From NCBI RefSeq assembly GCF_020179405.1, contig NZ_JAICBZ010000020.1, positions 1 through 51,330 on the forward strand: DNA of 51,330 nucleotides, written 5' to 3'. The position numbers and the translations under genes are program-made. Below are positions 1 through 6,813 of the stretch, piece by piece. Each line of letters starts with the position of its first letter. Positions within the stretch are counted from its first letter, which is position 1. Under the pieces are notes generated by a model, which was not told the origin of the DNA, ran no database searches, and was given only the letters and a program-made list of their open reading frames with translations. This DNA is from Xinfangfangia pollutisoli. Lineage in GTDB: Bacteria; Pseudomonadota; Alphaproteobacteria; Rhodobacterales; Rhodobacteraceae.

Positions 1-584
1 TGGCCCGGCTGCCGCGCGGCCTGCCGCTGGGCGCCTCGCCGCTGCTGCCGGTGACCGACTGGGCCGCGCTGGCTGACCTGCGCGCCACAGCGCGGGCGAA
101 TCTGGCCGAGGGGCTGATGCTGAAACGCGCCGCCAGCCCCTATTTCACCGGGCGCAAGCGGGGCGATTGGTGGAAATGGAAGCTCGACCCCTACACGGTC
201 GATGCGGTGATGCTTTACGCTCAGGCGGGCCATGGCCGCCGCGCCGCGCTGTTCACCGATTTCACCTTTGCCGTCCGCGATGGCGAGGCGCTGGTGCCCT
301 TTGCCAAGGCCTATTCCGGCCTGACCGATGCCGAATTCGCCGAGATCACCCGCTGGGTGCAGGCCCATACGCTCGAACGCTTCGGCCCGGTGCGGAGGGT
401 GCCGCCGGAACTGGTGTTCGAGCTGGGTTTTGAAGGCATGGCCGCCAGCCCGCGGCACAAGTCGGGCATCGCCCTGCGCTTTCCGCGGATGCTGCGCTGG
501 CGCCGCGACAAGCCCGTCGCGGAAATCGACACGCTGGACAGCCTGCGCGCGCTGCTGGCCGCGCCCGAGGGCCCGGCGCCCTAG
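1..584 (+). CDS. ATP-dependent DNA ligase, C-terminal part (5' end outside window)
   Basis: The reading frame is open from base 3 to the stop at 582-584 with no clear start, so this is the C-terminal ~190 residues of a longer protein. It shows the ligase motif IV-like segment EGLMLKR, then SPY and the WWKWK motif V-like segment that supplies lysines to the nucleotide pocket. The OB-fold part follows (FTFAVRDG, LVPFAKAYSGLTDAEF) and then VPPELVFELGFEG, typical of bacterial LigB/LigC-type, repair-associated ATP ligases of about 530 residues. Such enzymes seal nicks using ATP and usually sit beside a ligase-associated exonuclease and Lhr-type helicase, which would lie to the left of the window. 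The stop codon overlaps the stop of the convergent gene at 581. Confidence 0.85.
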   Translation, partial: ARLPRGLPLGASPLLPVTDWAALADLRATARANLAEGLMLKRAASPYFTGRKRGDWWKWKLDPYTVDAVMLYAQAGHGRRAALFTDFTFAVRDGEALVPFAKAYSGLTDAEFAEITRWVQAHTLERFGPVRRVPPELVFELGFEGMAASPRHKSGIALRFPRMLRWRRDKPVAEIDTLDSLRALLAAPEGPAP

Positions 585-784
585 GCCTCTTGCCCGCCCG
601 CGCGCAGGCTTTGGCAGGACCAGCGGGCAATGCGCCATTGCGGGTGGGTGCCGATCCAGTCGGCCAGCACGGGCTGGGCGCCCATAAGGCAGGTCATCGC
701 CGAGACATCGTCGAAGACCAGGCTTTTTCTTTCGCAGGCCGAAGGCTCGGCCGACAGACAGGCGATGAAGGCAAGTTCGATCAT
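581..784 (-). CDS. Conserved small cysteine-containing protein, function unknown
   Basis: This is a 67-residue protein starting MIELAFIACLSAEPSACE and containing DDVSAMTCLMGAQPVLADW and HPQWRIARWSCQ. I recognise the pattern as a small conserved protein common in Rhodobacteraceae, but no function is known to me. It has four cysteines (residues 9, 17, 32, 57), one of them in the last third, and no clear lipobox. ATG at 784 is preceded by GAGGATGCC, an acceptable ribosome site; the longer open frame upstream is arginine-rich and not protein-like. It converges on the DNA ligase, and the two stop codons overlap in a CTAG. Confidence 0.65.
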   Translation of the reverse strand: MIELAFIACLSAEPSACERKSLVFDDVSAMTCLMGAQPVLADWIGTHPQWRIARWSCQSLRAGGQEA

Positions 785-945
785 GGCATCCTCGCTGCGA
801 TCCCGGCCTCCCGCGGCGATCATGCTGCAATGCAGCGCGATCTGCACGCGGATCTGGGGCCGCGCGGGCGCGCCGTGCCGCCTGCGCCTGGCCCCGCGCC
901 CATTATGACGGCAATCGCTAAGAATGCGTGCAATACCCGCGCGCC

Positions 946-975
946 TTGCGCAGCCGCCCCCCGCGCGCCTAGATA
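946..975 (+). promoter_or_regulatory. Candidate sigma70 promoter of pepF
   Basis: TTGCGC at 946-951 and TAGATA at 970-975 are separated by 18 bp. A start near 982 would leave a ~20-nt leader before the ATG at 1003. Called by eye. Confidence 0.45.
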
Positions 976-1002
976 ACAACCGTCCGACATGAAAGGTCCG
1001 CC

Positions 1003-2829
1003 ATGCCCCTGCCGCTTCCCCGCCCCGTCTTCGATGCCAATGCCTCGGCCGGAGCGTTCGGCGCCCTGCCCGACTGGGACCTGCGCGACCTTTATCCCGC
1101 CCCCGATGCGCCGGAATTCGCCCGCGACATGGACTGGCTGGAACAGGCCTGCGCCGATTTCGCCGCCGGTTACGAAGGCAAGCTGGCCACGCTGGATGCC
1201 GCGGGCCTGCTGAAGGCGGTGCAGGACTACGAACAGATCGACATCACCGCCGGGCGGATCATGTCCTATGCGGGCCTGCGCTATTACCAGAACACCATGG
1301 ACAGCGAGCGCGCCAAGTTCATGGCCGATGCCGAAGGCAAAGTGACCGAATTCACCACGCCCCTGGTGTTCTGGTCCCTGGAATTCAACCGGCTGGACGA
1401 CGACCATCTGGCGCGGCTTCTGGCGGCGAATGCCGATCTGGCGCGCTACAAGCCGGTCTTCGACCGCCTGCGCGCGATGCGGCCGCATCAGCTGTCGGAC
1501 GAGATGGAGCGCTTCCTGCATGACAGCTCGGTCGTCGGCGCCAGCGCCTGGAACAAGCTGTTCGACGAAACCATGGCCGGGCTGATGTTCACGGTCGCGG
1601 GTGAAGCGGAAGAGCTGAACCTGGAAGCCACGCTGAACCTGCTGACCGACCCCGCGCGCACCAAGCGCGAGGCCGCGGCGCGGGCGCTGGCCGAGGTGTT
1701 CGACCGCCATATCAAGCTGTTCGCCCGCGTCCACAACACGCTGGCCAAGGAAAAGGAAATCCAGGATCGCTGGCGCAAGATGCCGACGCCGCAGACCGCG
1801 CGCCATCTGGCGAACCATGTCGAGCCCGAGGTGGTGCAGGCGCTGCGCGACGCGGTGGTCGCGGCCTATCCGAAACTGTCGCATCGCTATTACCGGCTGA
1901 AGGCGAAATGGCTGGGGCTGGAAAAGCTGCAGGTCTGGGACCGCAACGCCCCCCTGCCGATCGAAACCCCGAAGACCGTGACCTGGGCCGAGGCGCAAGA
2001 GACGGTGCTGGGCGCCTATGCCGCCTTCGCGCCTGATATGGCCGATCTGGCCAGGCCCTTCTTCGAAAAGGGCTGGATCGATGCCGGGGTGAAGCCCGGC
2101 AAGGCGCCCGGGGCCTTCGCCCATCCGACGGTGACGACGGTGCATCCCTATGTGATGCTGAACTATCTGGGCAAGCCGCGCGACGTGATGACGCTGGCGC
2201 ATGAGCTGGGCCACGGCGTCCATCAGGTTCTGGCCGCGGGCCAGGGTGAATTGCTGTCGTCAACGCCCCTGACGCTGGCCGAAACGGCGTCGGTCTTTGG
2301 CGAGATGCTGACCTTCCGCCGCCTCCTGGATCAGGCCAGGACCCCGGCCGAGAAGAAGACCCTTCTCGCCAACAAGGTCGAGGACATGATCAACACGGTC
2401 GTGCGCCAGATCGCCTTCTACGATTTCGAATGCAAACTGCATGCCGCCCGGGCCGAGGGCGAACTGACCCCCGACGACATCAACGCCCTGTGGATGTCGG
2501 TTCAGGCCCAGTCGCTGGGCGATGCCTTCGACTTCATGGATGGCTACGAGACCTTCTGGGCCTATGTGCCGCATTTCGTCCACTCGCCCTTCTATGTCTA
2601 CGCCTATGCCTTTGGCGACGGGCTGGTGAACGCGCTTTACGCCGCCTATGCCGACGGGCTGCCCGACTTCCAGGCGAAGTATTTCGACATGCTGAAGGCC
2701 GGCGGGTCCAAGCATCACAAGGACTTGCTGGCGCCCTTTGGCCTGGATGCCAGCGATCCGAAATTCTGGGACAAGGGCCTGTCGATGATCGCGGGCTTCA
2801 TCGACGAATTGGAAGCGCTGGAAGCGTGA
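1003..2829 (+). CDS. pepF: M3 family oligoendopeptidase F
   Basis: This 608-residue cytoplasmic zinc metallopeptidase cleaves short peptides. The zinc motif is TLAHELGHGVHQ, with H400-E401 and H404 as ligand, catalytic base and second ligand. The third ligand is expected in the downstream ETASVFGEML helix. The N-terminal part is helical and has the PepF features DWDLRDLYP and SYAGLRYYQNT. Length matches the PepF/M3B family (about 600). The ATG at 1003 follows AAAGGT; an ATG at 989 is out of frame. It is followed by two adjacent perfect palindromes before pccB, so it is probably its own transcription unit. Confidence 0.92.
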   Translation: MPLPLPRPVFDANASAGAFGALPDWDLRDLYPAPDAPEFARDMDWLEQACADFAAGYEGKLATLDAAGLLKAVQDYEQIDITAGRIMSYAGLRYYQNTMDSERAKFMADAEGKVTEFTTPLVFWSLEFNRLDDDHLARLLAANADLARYKPVFDRLRAMRPHQLSDEMERFLHDSSVVGASAWNKLFDETMAGLMFTVAGEAEELNLEATLNLLTDPARTKREAAARALAEVFDRHIKLFARVHNTLAKEKEIQDRWRKMPTPQTARHLANHVEPEVVQALRDAVVAAYPKLSHRYYRLKAKWLGLEKLQVWDRNAPLPIETPKTVTWAEAQETVLGAYAAFAPDMADLARPFFEKGWIDAGVKPGKAPGAFAHPTVTTVHPYVMLNYLGKPRDVMTLAHELGHGVHQVLAAGQGELLSSTPLTLAETASVFGEMLTFRRLLDQARTPAEKKTLLANKVEDMINTVVRQIAFYDFECKLHAARAEGELTPDDINALWMSVQAQSLGDAFDFMDGYETFWAYVPHFVHSPFYVYAYAFGDGLVNALYAAYADGLPDFQAKYFDMLKAGGSKHHKDLLAPFGLDASDPKFWDKGLSMIAGFIDELEALEA

Positions 2830-2834
2830 GCGAG

Positions 2835-2883
2835 GGCGGATCTTCGACGAAGATCCGCCAGCGATCCTTCGTCGAAGGATCGC
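2835..2883. terminator. Two adjacent perfect palindromes between pepF and pccB
   Basis: Palindrome 1 spans 2835-2859 with 12-bp arms (GGCGGATCTTCG / CGAAGATCCGCC) around one base. Palindrome 2 spans 2861-2883 with 11-bp arms (GCGATCCTTCG / CGAAGGATCGC) around one base. Neither is followed by a T tract. They probably end or protect the pepF transcript and belong to the palindrome family seen elsewhere in the window. Confidence 0.55.
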
Positions 2884-2906
2884 GCCCCGCTCCGGCCCGA
2901 CGGCGC

Positions 2907-2960
2907 GCAAATTTGCAACTATTCAATTCGCACGACCAACTCTGCCAATCATTTGCAAAT
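2907..2960 (+). promoter_or_regulatory. Candidate ScfR/PccR-type operator boxes upstream of pccB
   Basis: GCAAATTTGCAA lies at 2907-2918 and ATTTGCAAAT at 2951-2960. Both match the TTTGCAAA-type motif known for short-chain fatty acyl-CoA regulators (PccR of Rhodobacter sphaeroides on pccB; actinobacterial RamB). They lie upstream of the candidate -35. No regulator gene is in this window. Confidence 0.6.
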
Positions 2961-2975
2961 TTTCCGCTTTCCGCT

Positions 2976-3003
2976 TTGCCGAAAGCTGCCGCCTCGCTAT
3001 GGT
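2976..3003 (+). promoter_or_regulatory. Candidate pccB promoter
   Basis: TTGCCG at 2976-2981 and TATGGT at 2998-3003 are spaced by 16 bp, placing a start near 3010 and a leader of ~44 nt. The boxes at 2907-2960 lie just upstream, which suits activation. Confidence 0.4.
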
Positions 3004-3053
3004 CGCGCTGATTTCCGGGGCAGAATCTGGCCCCGGCAGCGGGGGAGGCGACG

Positions 3054-4586
3054 ATGAAGGATATTCTGGCCCAGCTTGAGGCCCGCCGGGACGCGGCGCG
3101 GGCCGGGGGCGGTGCGCGGCGCGTGGAGGCTCAGCATGCCAAGGGCAAACTGACCGCACGCGAACGGATCGACCTCTTGCTGGACGAGGGCTCCTTCGAA
3201 GAATTCGACATGTTCGTCGCCCATCGCTGCACCGATTTCGGCATGGAGGCCGACCGGCCCGCCGGCGACGGCGTGGTGACCGGCTGGGGCACGATCAACG
3301 GCCGCATGGTCTATGTCTTTTCCCAGGATTTCACTGTCTTCGGCGGCTCTCTGTCGGAAACCCACGCCCAGAAGATCTGCAAGATCATGGACATGGCGAT
3401 GCAGAACGGCGCGCCGGTGATCGGGCTGAACGATTCTGGCGGCGCACGGATCCAGGAAGGCGTGGCCTCGCTGGCCGGCTATGCCGAAGTGTTCCAGCGC
3501 AACATCATGGCCTCGGGCGTGGTGCCGCAGATTTCGGTCATCATGGGCCCCTGCGCGGGCGGCGCGGTCTATTCGCCCGCCATGACCGACTTCATCTTCA
3601 TGGTGAAGGATTCTTCCTACATGTTCGTCACCGGCCCCGATGTGGTGAAGACGGTGACGAATGAAGTCGTCACCGCCGAGGAACTGGGCGGCGCCTCGAC
3701 CCATACCAAGAAATCCTCGGTCGCCGATGGCGCCTTTGAAAACGACGTAGAAGCGCTGGTCGAAATTCGCCGACTGTTCGATTTCCTGCCGCTGAACAAC
3801 CGCGAGAAGGCGCCGGTGCGGCCGTTCTTCGACGATCCGGCGCGGGTAGAATCCAGCCTGGATACGCTGATCCCCGACAATCCCAACCAGCCCTACGACA
3901 TGAAAGAGCTGATCGTGAAAGTCGCCGACGAGGGTGATTTCTACGAGATCCAGAAGGATTATGCCGGCAATATCATCACCGGCTTCATTCGGATCGAGGG
4001 CCAGACCACCGGCGTCGTCGCCAATCAGCCGATGGTGCTGGCGGGCTGCCTGGACATCGACTCGTCGCGCAAGGCCGCGCGTTTCGTGCGCTTCTGCGAT
4101 GCGTTCGAAATTCCGATCCTGACCTTCGTCGACGTGCCGGGCTTCCTGCCGGGCACCAGCCAGGAATATGGCGGCGTCATCAAGCACGGGGCGAAGCTGC
4201 TGTTCGCCTATGGCGAGGCGACGGTGCCCAAGGTCACGGTGATCACCCGCAAGGCCTATGGCGGCGCCTATGACGTGATGGCGTCCAAGCATCTGCGCGG
4301 CGATTTCAACTATGCATGGCCCACCGCCGAAATCGCGGTGATGGGCGCCAAGGGGGCGGTCGAGATCCTGTATCGCAGCGAGTTGGGCGACAAGGACAAG
4401 ATCGCCGAACGGACGAAGGATTACGAAGACCGCTTCGCCAATCCCTTCGTCGCGGCCGAGAAGGGCTTTATCGACGAGGTGATCCAGCCGCGGTCCACCC
4501 GGCGCCGCGTCGCCCGCGCCTTTGCCTCGCTGCGGGGCAAGAAGCTGGCGAACCCCTGGAAGAAGCACGACAACATCCCGCTCTGA
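3054..4586 (+). CDS. pccB: Propionyl-CoA carboxylase, carboxyltransferase (beta) subunit
   Basis: This 510-residue acyl-CoA carboxylase beta chain transfers the carboxyl group from biotin on the alpha chain (6814-8817) to propionyl-CoA, giving (S)-methylmalonyl-CoA. Seen: the N-terminal crotonase-like half with [18 protein letters not shown] and [17 protein letters not shown] (oxyanion-hole glycines), and a C-terminal half with [16 protein letters not shown] and [17 protein letters not shown]. Length and ending ([13 protein letters not shown]) are typical of PccB in Rhodobacterales. The start has a very strong ribosome site, GGGGGAGG at 3041-3048. The upstream boxes suggest acyl-CoA-responsive control. 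pccB and pccA are separated by small genes, an arrangement I recall from Rhodobacter. Confidence 0.95.
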   Translation: MKDILAQLEARRDAARAGGGARRVEAQHAKGKLTARERIDLLLDEGSFEEFDMFVAHRCTDFGMEADRPAGDGVVTGWGTINGRMVYVFSQDFTVFGGSLSETHAQKICKIMDMAMQNGAPVIGLNDSGGARIQEGVASLAGYAEVFQRNIMASGVVPQISVIMGPCAGGAVYSPAMTDFIFMVKDSSYMFVTGPDVVKTVTNEVVTAEELGGASTHTKKSSVADGAFENDVEALVEIRRLFDFLPLNNREKAPVRPFFDDPARVESSLDTLIPDNPNQPYDMKELIVKVADEGDFYEIQKDYAGNIITGFIRIEGQTTGVVANQPMVLAGCLDIDSSRKAARFVRFCDAFEIPILTFVDVPGFLPGTSQEYGGVIKHGAKLLFAYGEATVPKVTVITRKAYGGAYDVMASKHLRGDFNYAWPTAEIAVMGAKGAVEILYRSELGDKDKIAERTKDYEDRFANPFVAAEKGFIDEVIQPRSTRRRVARAFASLRGKKLANPWKKHDNIPL

Positions 4587-4597
4587 AGGCCCGCGCC

Positions 4598-5020
4598 ATG
4601 CCGCCCTTTCGCCGCTTTGCCGCCGCCGCCGCTGCCAGCCTTCTGCTGGCCGCGGGCGCCTGCGACGAAGAGACGCCCCCCGCGGCGGGCGGCGATCTGG
4701 TGCCGGTGCCCTCGGGGCGCGCGGTGCAGGCGCTGGACGTGATCACCAATGCCCCGGGCAGCGAAGGCGCGACGGCGCGTTTCCGCTTTGTCGTACCCGG
4801 GCTGAAGGCCGGCGAGTCCGAGACCTGGACCGCCGACATGCAGGCGCTGTGCGAAAGCTATGCCCTGCCCCGCATCGCCGGCACCGTGCCCGCGCCGCAG
4901 CAGATCGTGATCTCGCTGGCCGACCGCGCCCTGCCCTTTGGCGAGCCCGCCCCCGACGCCGTGCAGTTTTTCGAGGCCTATGCCCCGAAAGACGATGCCT
5001 GCATCTGGGAGATGTTCTGA
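4598..5020 (+). CDS. Secreted/lipoprotein-like protein, DUF6497-like
   Basis: This is a 140-residue protein with an alanine-rich signal segment (MPPFRRFAAAAAASLLLAAGAC); the cysteine at 22 in AAGAC resembles a lipobox. The mature part includes AVQALDVITNAPGSEGATARFRFV and a C-terminal FFEAYAPKDDACIWEMF with a second cysteine. The pattern resembles DUF6497, found next to propionyl-CoA carboxylase genes in Rhodobacteraceae. Its role is unknown. It starts 11 bases after the pccB stop and is probably co-transcribed. Confidence 0.7.
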   Translation: MPPFRRFAAAAAASLLLAAGACDEETPPAAGGDLVPVPSGRAVQALDVITNAPGSEGATARFRFVVPGLKAGESETWTADMQALCESYALPRIAGTVPAPQQIVISLADRALPFGEPAPDAVQFFEAYAPKDDACIWEMF

Positions 5021-5109
5021 AGATGACACTACATCTGGTTGAATCTTCACAGCTTTCGCCCGCGCGTGATGTATCCGAGTCACAGGCGGCCAACTTGGGC
5101 CGCATGCAA

Positions 5110-5138
5110 TGTCAAATCGGCGAAAACTGGGCTATGAT
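5110..5138 (+). promoter_or_regulatory. Candidate promoter upstream of first small lipoprotein
   Basis: TGTCAA at 5110-5115 and TATGAT at 5133-5138 have a 17-bp spacer. The -10 is good and the -35 weak. The implied leader is ~90 nt. Confidence 0.3.
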
Positions 5139-5234
5139 CGGCCCAGGCCGCAAATCGGCGGCCGAACATGCGCAATGGGGGCGGTCCGGGCCTGGCCTTG
5201 TCACAGCCCCCCACCAAGAACGATGGAGTCGAGG

Positions 5235-5372
5235 ATGTCGAAGAGCAAACAGTTTGTCCTGGTTCTGGCCGCTGCCGCGGCCCTGGCCGCTTGCGCCAAG
5301 AAAGAAGCGGAAGTCGTCTATGTGGACGAGCCCGTTTCGGTCGAACCGACCTACACCGGCAAGTACAAGTAA
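5235..5372 (+). CDS. Tiny lipoprotein, first tandem copy
   Basis: A 45-residue lipoprotein precursor: lysine-containing n-region, hydrophobic FVLVLAAAAALAAC, with the lipobox cysteine at 20 followed by AKKEAE. The mature peptide is only 26 residues and ends VEPTYTGKYK. ATG at 5235 follows GTCGAGG. A second gene 160 bp downstream encodes the same lipobox context (AACAKKE) and the same last ten residues, so the pair is a diverged tandem duplication. It should be lipidated and anchored to a membrane; no function is known to me. Confidence 0.7.
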   Translation: MSKSKQFVLVLAAAAALAACAKKEAEVVYVDEPVSVEPTYTGKYK

Positions 5373-5379
5373 TACCCAG

Positions 5380-5420
5380 GGGCGGGCCGCGGCGCGTGCC
5401 GCGCGGGGGCCCGCCCTGTT
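5380..5420 (+). terminator. Terminator after first small lipoprotein
   Basis: GGGCGGGCC (5380-5388) pairs with GGCCCGCCC (5408-5416), with an inner GC-rich hairpin, followed by TGTTTCTT. This separates the two small lipoprotein genes transcriptionally. Confidence 0.6.
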
Positions 5421-5467
5421 TCTTGCGGCAGCGCAGCAATGTGCCGCTCATTGCCTCACGATCTCGT

Positions 5468-5496
5468 TTGCTCCGGTGCGGGCGCGCTTCTATGGT
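5468..5496 (+). promoter_or_regulatory. Candidate promoter of second small lipoprotein
   Basis: TTGCTC at 5468-5473 and TATGGT at 5491-5496 have an optimal 17-bp spacer. The leader would be ~30 nt, ending in a GGAGG ribosome site. Confidence 0.5.
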
Positions 5497-5531
5497 GCGG
5501 CCACTCGCATTGATTCGTATCGGAGGCTAAT

Positions 5532-5663
5532 ATGCGGACCATCGCTATCGTTGCTCTCGTGGCTCTCACCACGGTTGCTGCTTGCGCCAAGAAGGAAGAG
5601 CCCGTCGTTGTCGACAGCGGTGCTGTCACCGTCGAGCCGACCTACACCGGCAAGTACAAGTAA
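5532..5663 (+). CDS. Tiny lipoprotein, second tandem copy
   Basis: A 43-residue lipoprotein precursor, too short for most gene callers. The signal MRTIAIVALVALTTVAAC has its lipobox cysteine at 18, followed by AKKEEPVVV. It ends VEPTYTGKYK, identical to the C-terminus of the copy at 5235. ATG at 5532 has a strong GGAGG ten bases upstream and its own promoter and leader. The signal region uses more GCT/GTT codons than neighbouring genes. The conserved ends with a divergent middle suggest selection on the lipobox and the YTGKYK tail. Confidence 0.72.
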   Translation: MRTIAIVALVALTTVAACAKKEEPVVVDSGAVTVEPTYTGKYK

Positions 5664-5744
5664 GAACCCGGCGCGGGCCTGGCGGCCGCGTCCGCCGGGC
5701 CCCCCGTGCCGCGACCGGCAGGCCCCCTACACACAGGTGGGACC

Positions 5745-6149
5745 ATGCTGAAGCATCGCGGTTTTCCCGGGCGGCTGCCCAATACCGATTTCCAATTCAC
5801 CATCCGGCGCGCCAATCTGAAAGAGGGCGCGACCAAGATCATCCGGCGCGAGCGGTTCAAGGACCGCAAGGCGATGGACCGTCGGGCCGATACCGCCTTC
5901 ATGGCGGCGCTTTGGGCGCATTTCGGCGAAGACCCGTTCGAACGCGGCAATCTTGACGCTGGCAGGTTGTCCTGGCTGTTCGGCCGCGAGGTCGTACCGG
6001 CCGAGGATCCCTTCGATCCCAGCTCCTATGAGGCGCTGCTGAAGATCGACGTGGCGCGCGCGCGCGCCGCTTTCCCCGAGGTCTTCGATCCGCCGGCCGA
6101 TGCGCCGGCCTTCGACTGGGGCGATGACGACGACGAGGATCAGGCATGA
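5745..6149 (+). CDS. Conserved hypothetical protein with acidic tail
   Basis: A 134-residue soluble protein without signal or membrane segment. The N-terminus is basic (RRANLKEGATKIIRRERFKDRKAMDRRAD), the middle reads MAALWAHFGEDPFERGNLDAGRLSWLFGREVVP, and the C-terminus is strongly acidic (DDDDED). ATG at 5745 follows AGGTGGG and is preferred over the in-frame start 13 codons upstream. I do not recognise a named domain. It lies between pccB and pccA, but nothing ties it to carboxylation. Confidence 0.6.
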   Translation: MLKHRGFPGRLPNTDFQFTIRRANLKEGATKIIRRERFKDRKAMDRRADTAFMAALWAHFGEDPFERGNLDAGRLSWLFGREVVPAEDPFDPSSYEALLKIDVARARAAFPEVFDPPADAPAFDWGDDDDEDQA

Positions 6150-6474
6150 TCCCGCCGCGCGCAGCCCCGTTCCGGCAGGCCTTTGCCGAGCGCCCGACCG
6201 GCGCCCGCTTGCGGCTTGCGGGGCGGCGCGCGGCGCGCCAGTCTGGCCATCTGTCGGCCGGCCCGTCCCTGCCGGGCGCACAGAGCCTTGCGATACGTCC
6301 CTCTTCCTCTCGGCGATCCGTCCCCCTGCGGGTCGGGTCGCCCTTCCGGGGCGCCGCGGCACAGGGCTGGCAGATTGCTGCCGATTTTGTGATCGGGCAC
6401 GGAAAGCCTTTGGATTCGCGGTGCTTTGCGCTAGACTCTGGCGCAATAACAACCACGAAACGAGGCAGTTCATC
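6150..6474 (+). other. Gene-free stretch before glycine-zipper lipoprotein
   Basis: About 325 bases. Open frames here are arginine/proline/serine-rich and run antisense or through the next gene, and I find none convincing. The only supported element is the promoter at 6410-6437. Confidence 0.4.
6410..6437 (+). promoter_or_regulatory. Candidate promoter of glycine-zipper lipoprotein
   Basis: TTGGAT at 6410-6415 and TAGACT at 6432-6437 with a 16-bp spacer; leader ~30 nt. Confidence 0.45.
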
Positions 6475-6693
6475 ATGCGCAAGACCGTTCTTCTTTTCGC
6501 CCTTCTCACCGCGCCGCTTGCCGGCTGCATGCAGGACCCGACTTCGCGCGGCCTGGCCGGCGCCGCAACCGGCGCGCTGCTTGCCGATGTCACCGACAAT
6601 GACATGGTCACCGGCGCCGTCATCGGCGGCCTGGCCGGCGTTGCAAGCTGCGGCATTGAGCTGGGCCTGCCGCCCTGCCAATCGCGCTACTGA
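6475..6693 (+). CDS. Small glycine-zipper-like lipoprotein
   Basis: A 72-residue precursor. The signal MRKTVLLFALLTAPLAGC has a lipobox LAGC with cysteine 18. The mature part has GLAGAATGALLADVTDNDMVTGAVIGGLAGVASCG, a glycine-zipper pattern like that of OsmB-type outer-membrane-associated lipoproteins. Two further cysteines near the C-terminus could form a disulfide. It has its own promoter and is followed by a strong terminator before pccA. Function is inferred only from the fold pattern. Confidence 0.7.
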   Translation: MRKTVLLFALLTAPLAGCMQDPTSRGLAGAATGALLADVTDNDMVTGAVIGGLAGVASCGIELGLPPCQSRY

Positions 6694-6733
6694 TCTGACC
6701 GCCGCCTGCGGGCGGTTCCAAAGCCACACCCAC

Positions 6734-6773
6734 GGGGTCGCCCGGGCTGACAAGCCCGGCCGGCCCCTTTTTT
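6734..6773 (+). terminator. Rho-independent terminator upstream of pccA
   Basis: The inner stem CCGGGCT / AGCCCGG is flanked by GGGG / CCCC and followed directly by six T (6768-6773). It ends the small lipoprotein transcript, so pccA must be read from a promoter within or beyond this stem or by readthrough. Confidence 0.75.
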
Positions 6774-6813
6774 CATTCGCCCGTTGGCCCGGGCAAAGAC
6801 CTGAGGGGGAGCC

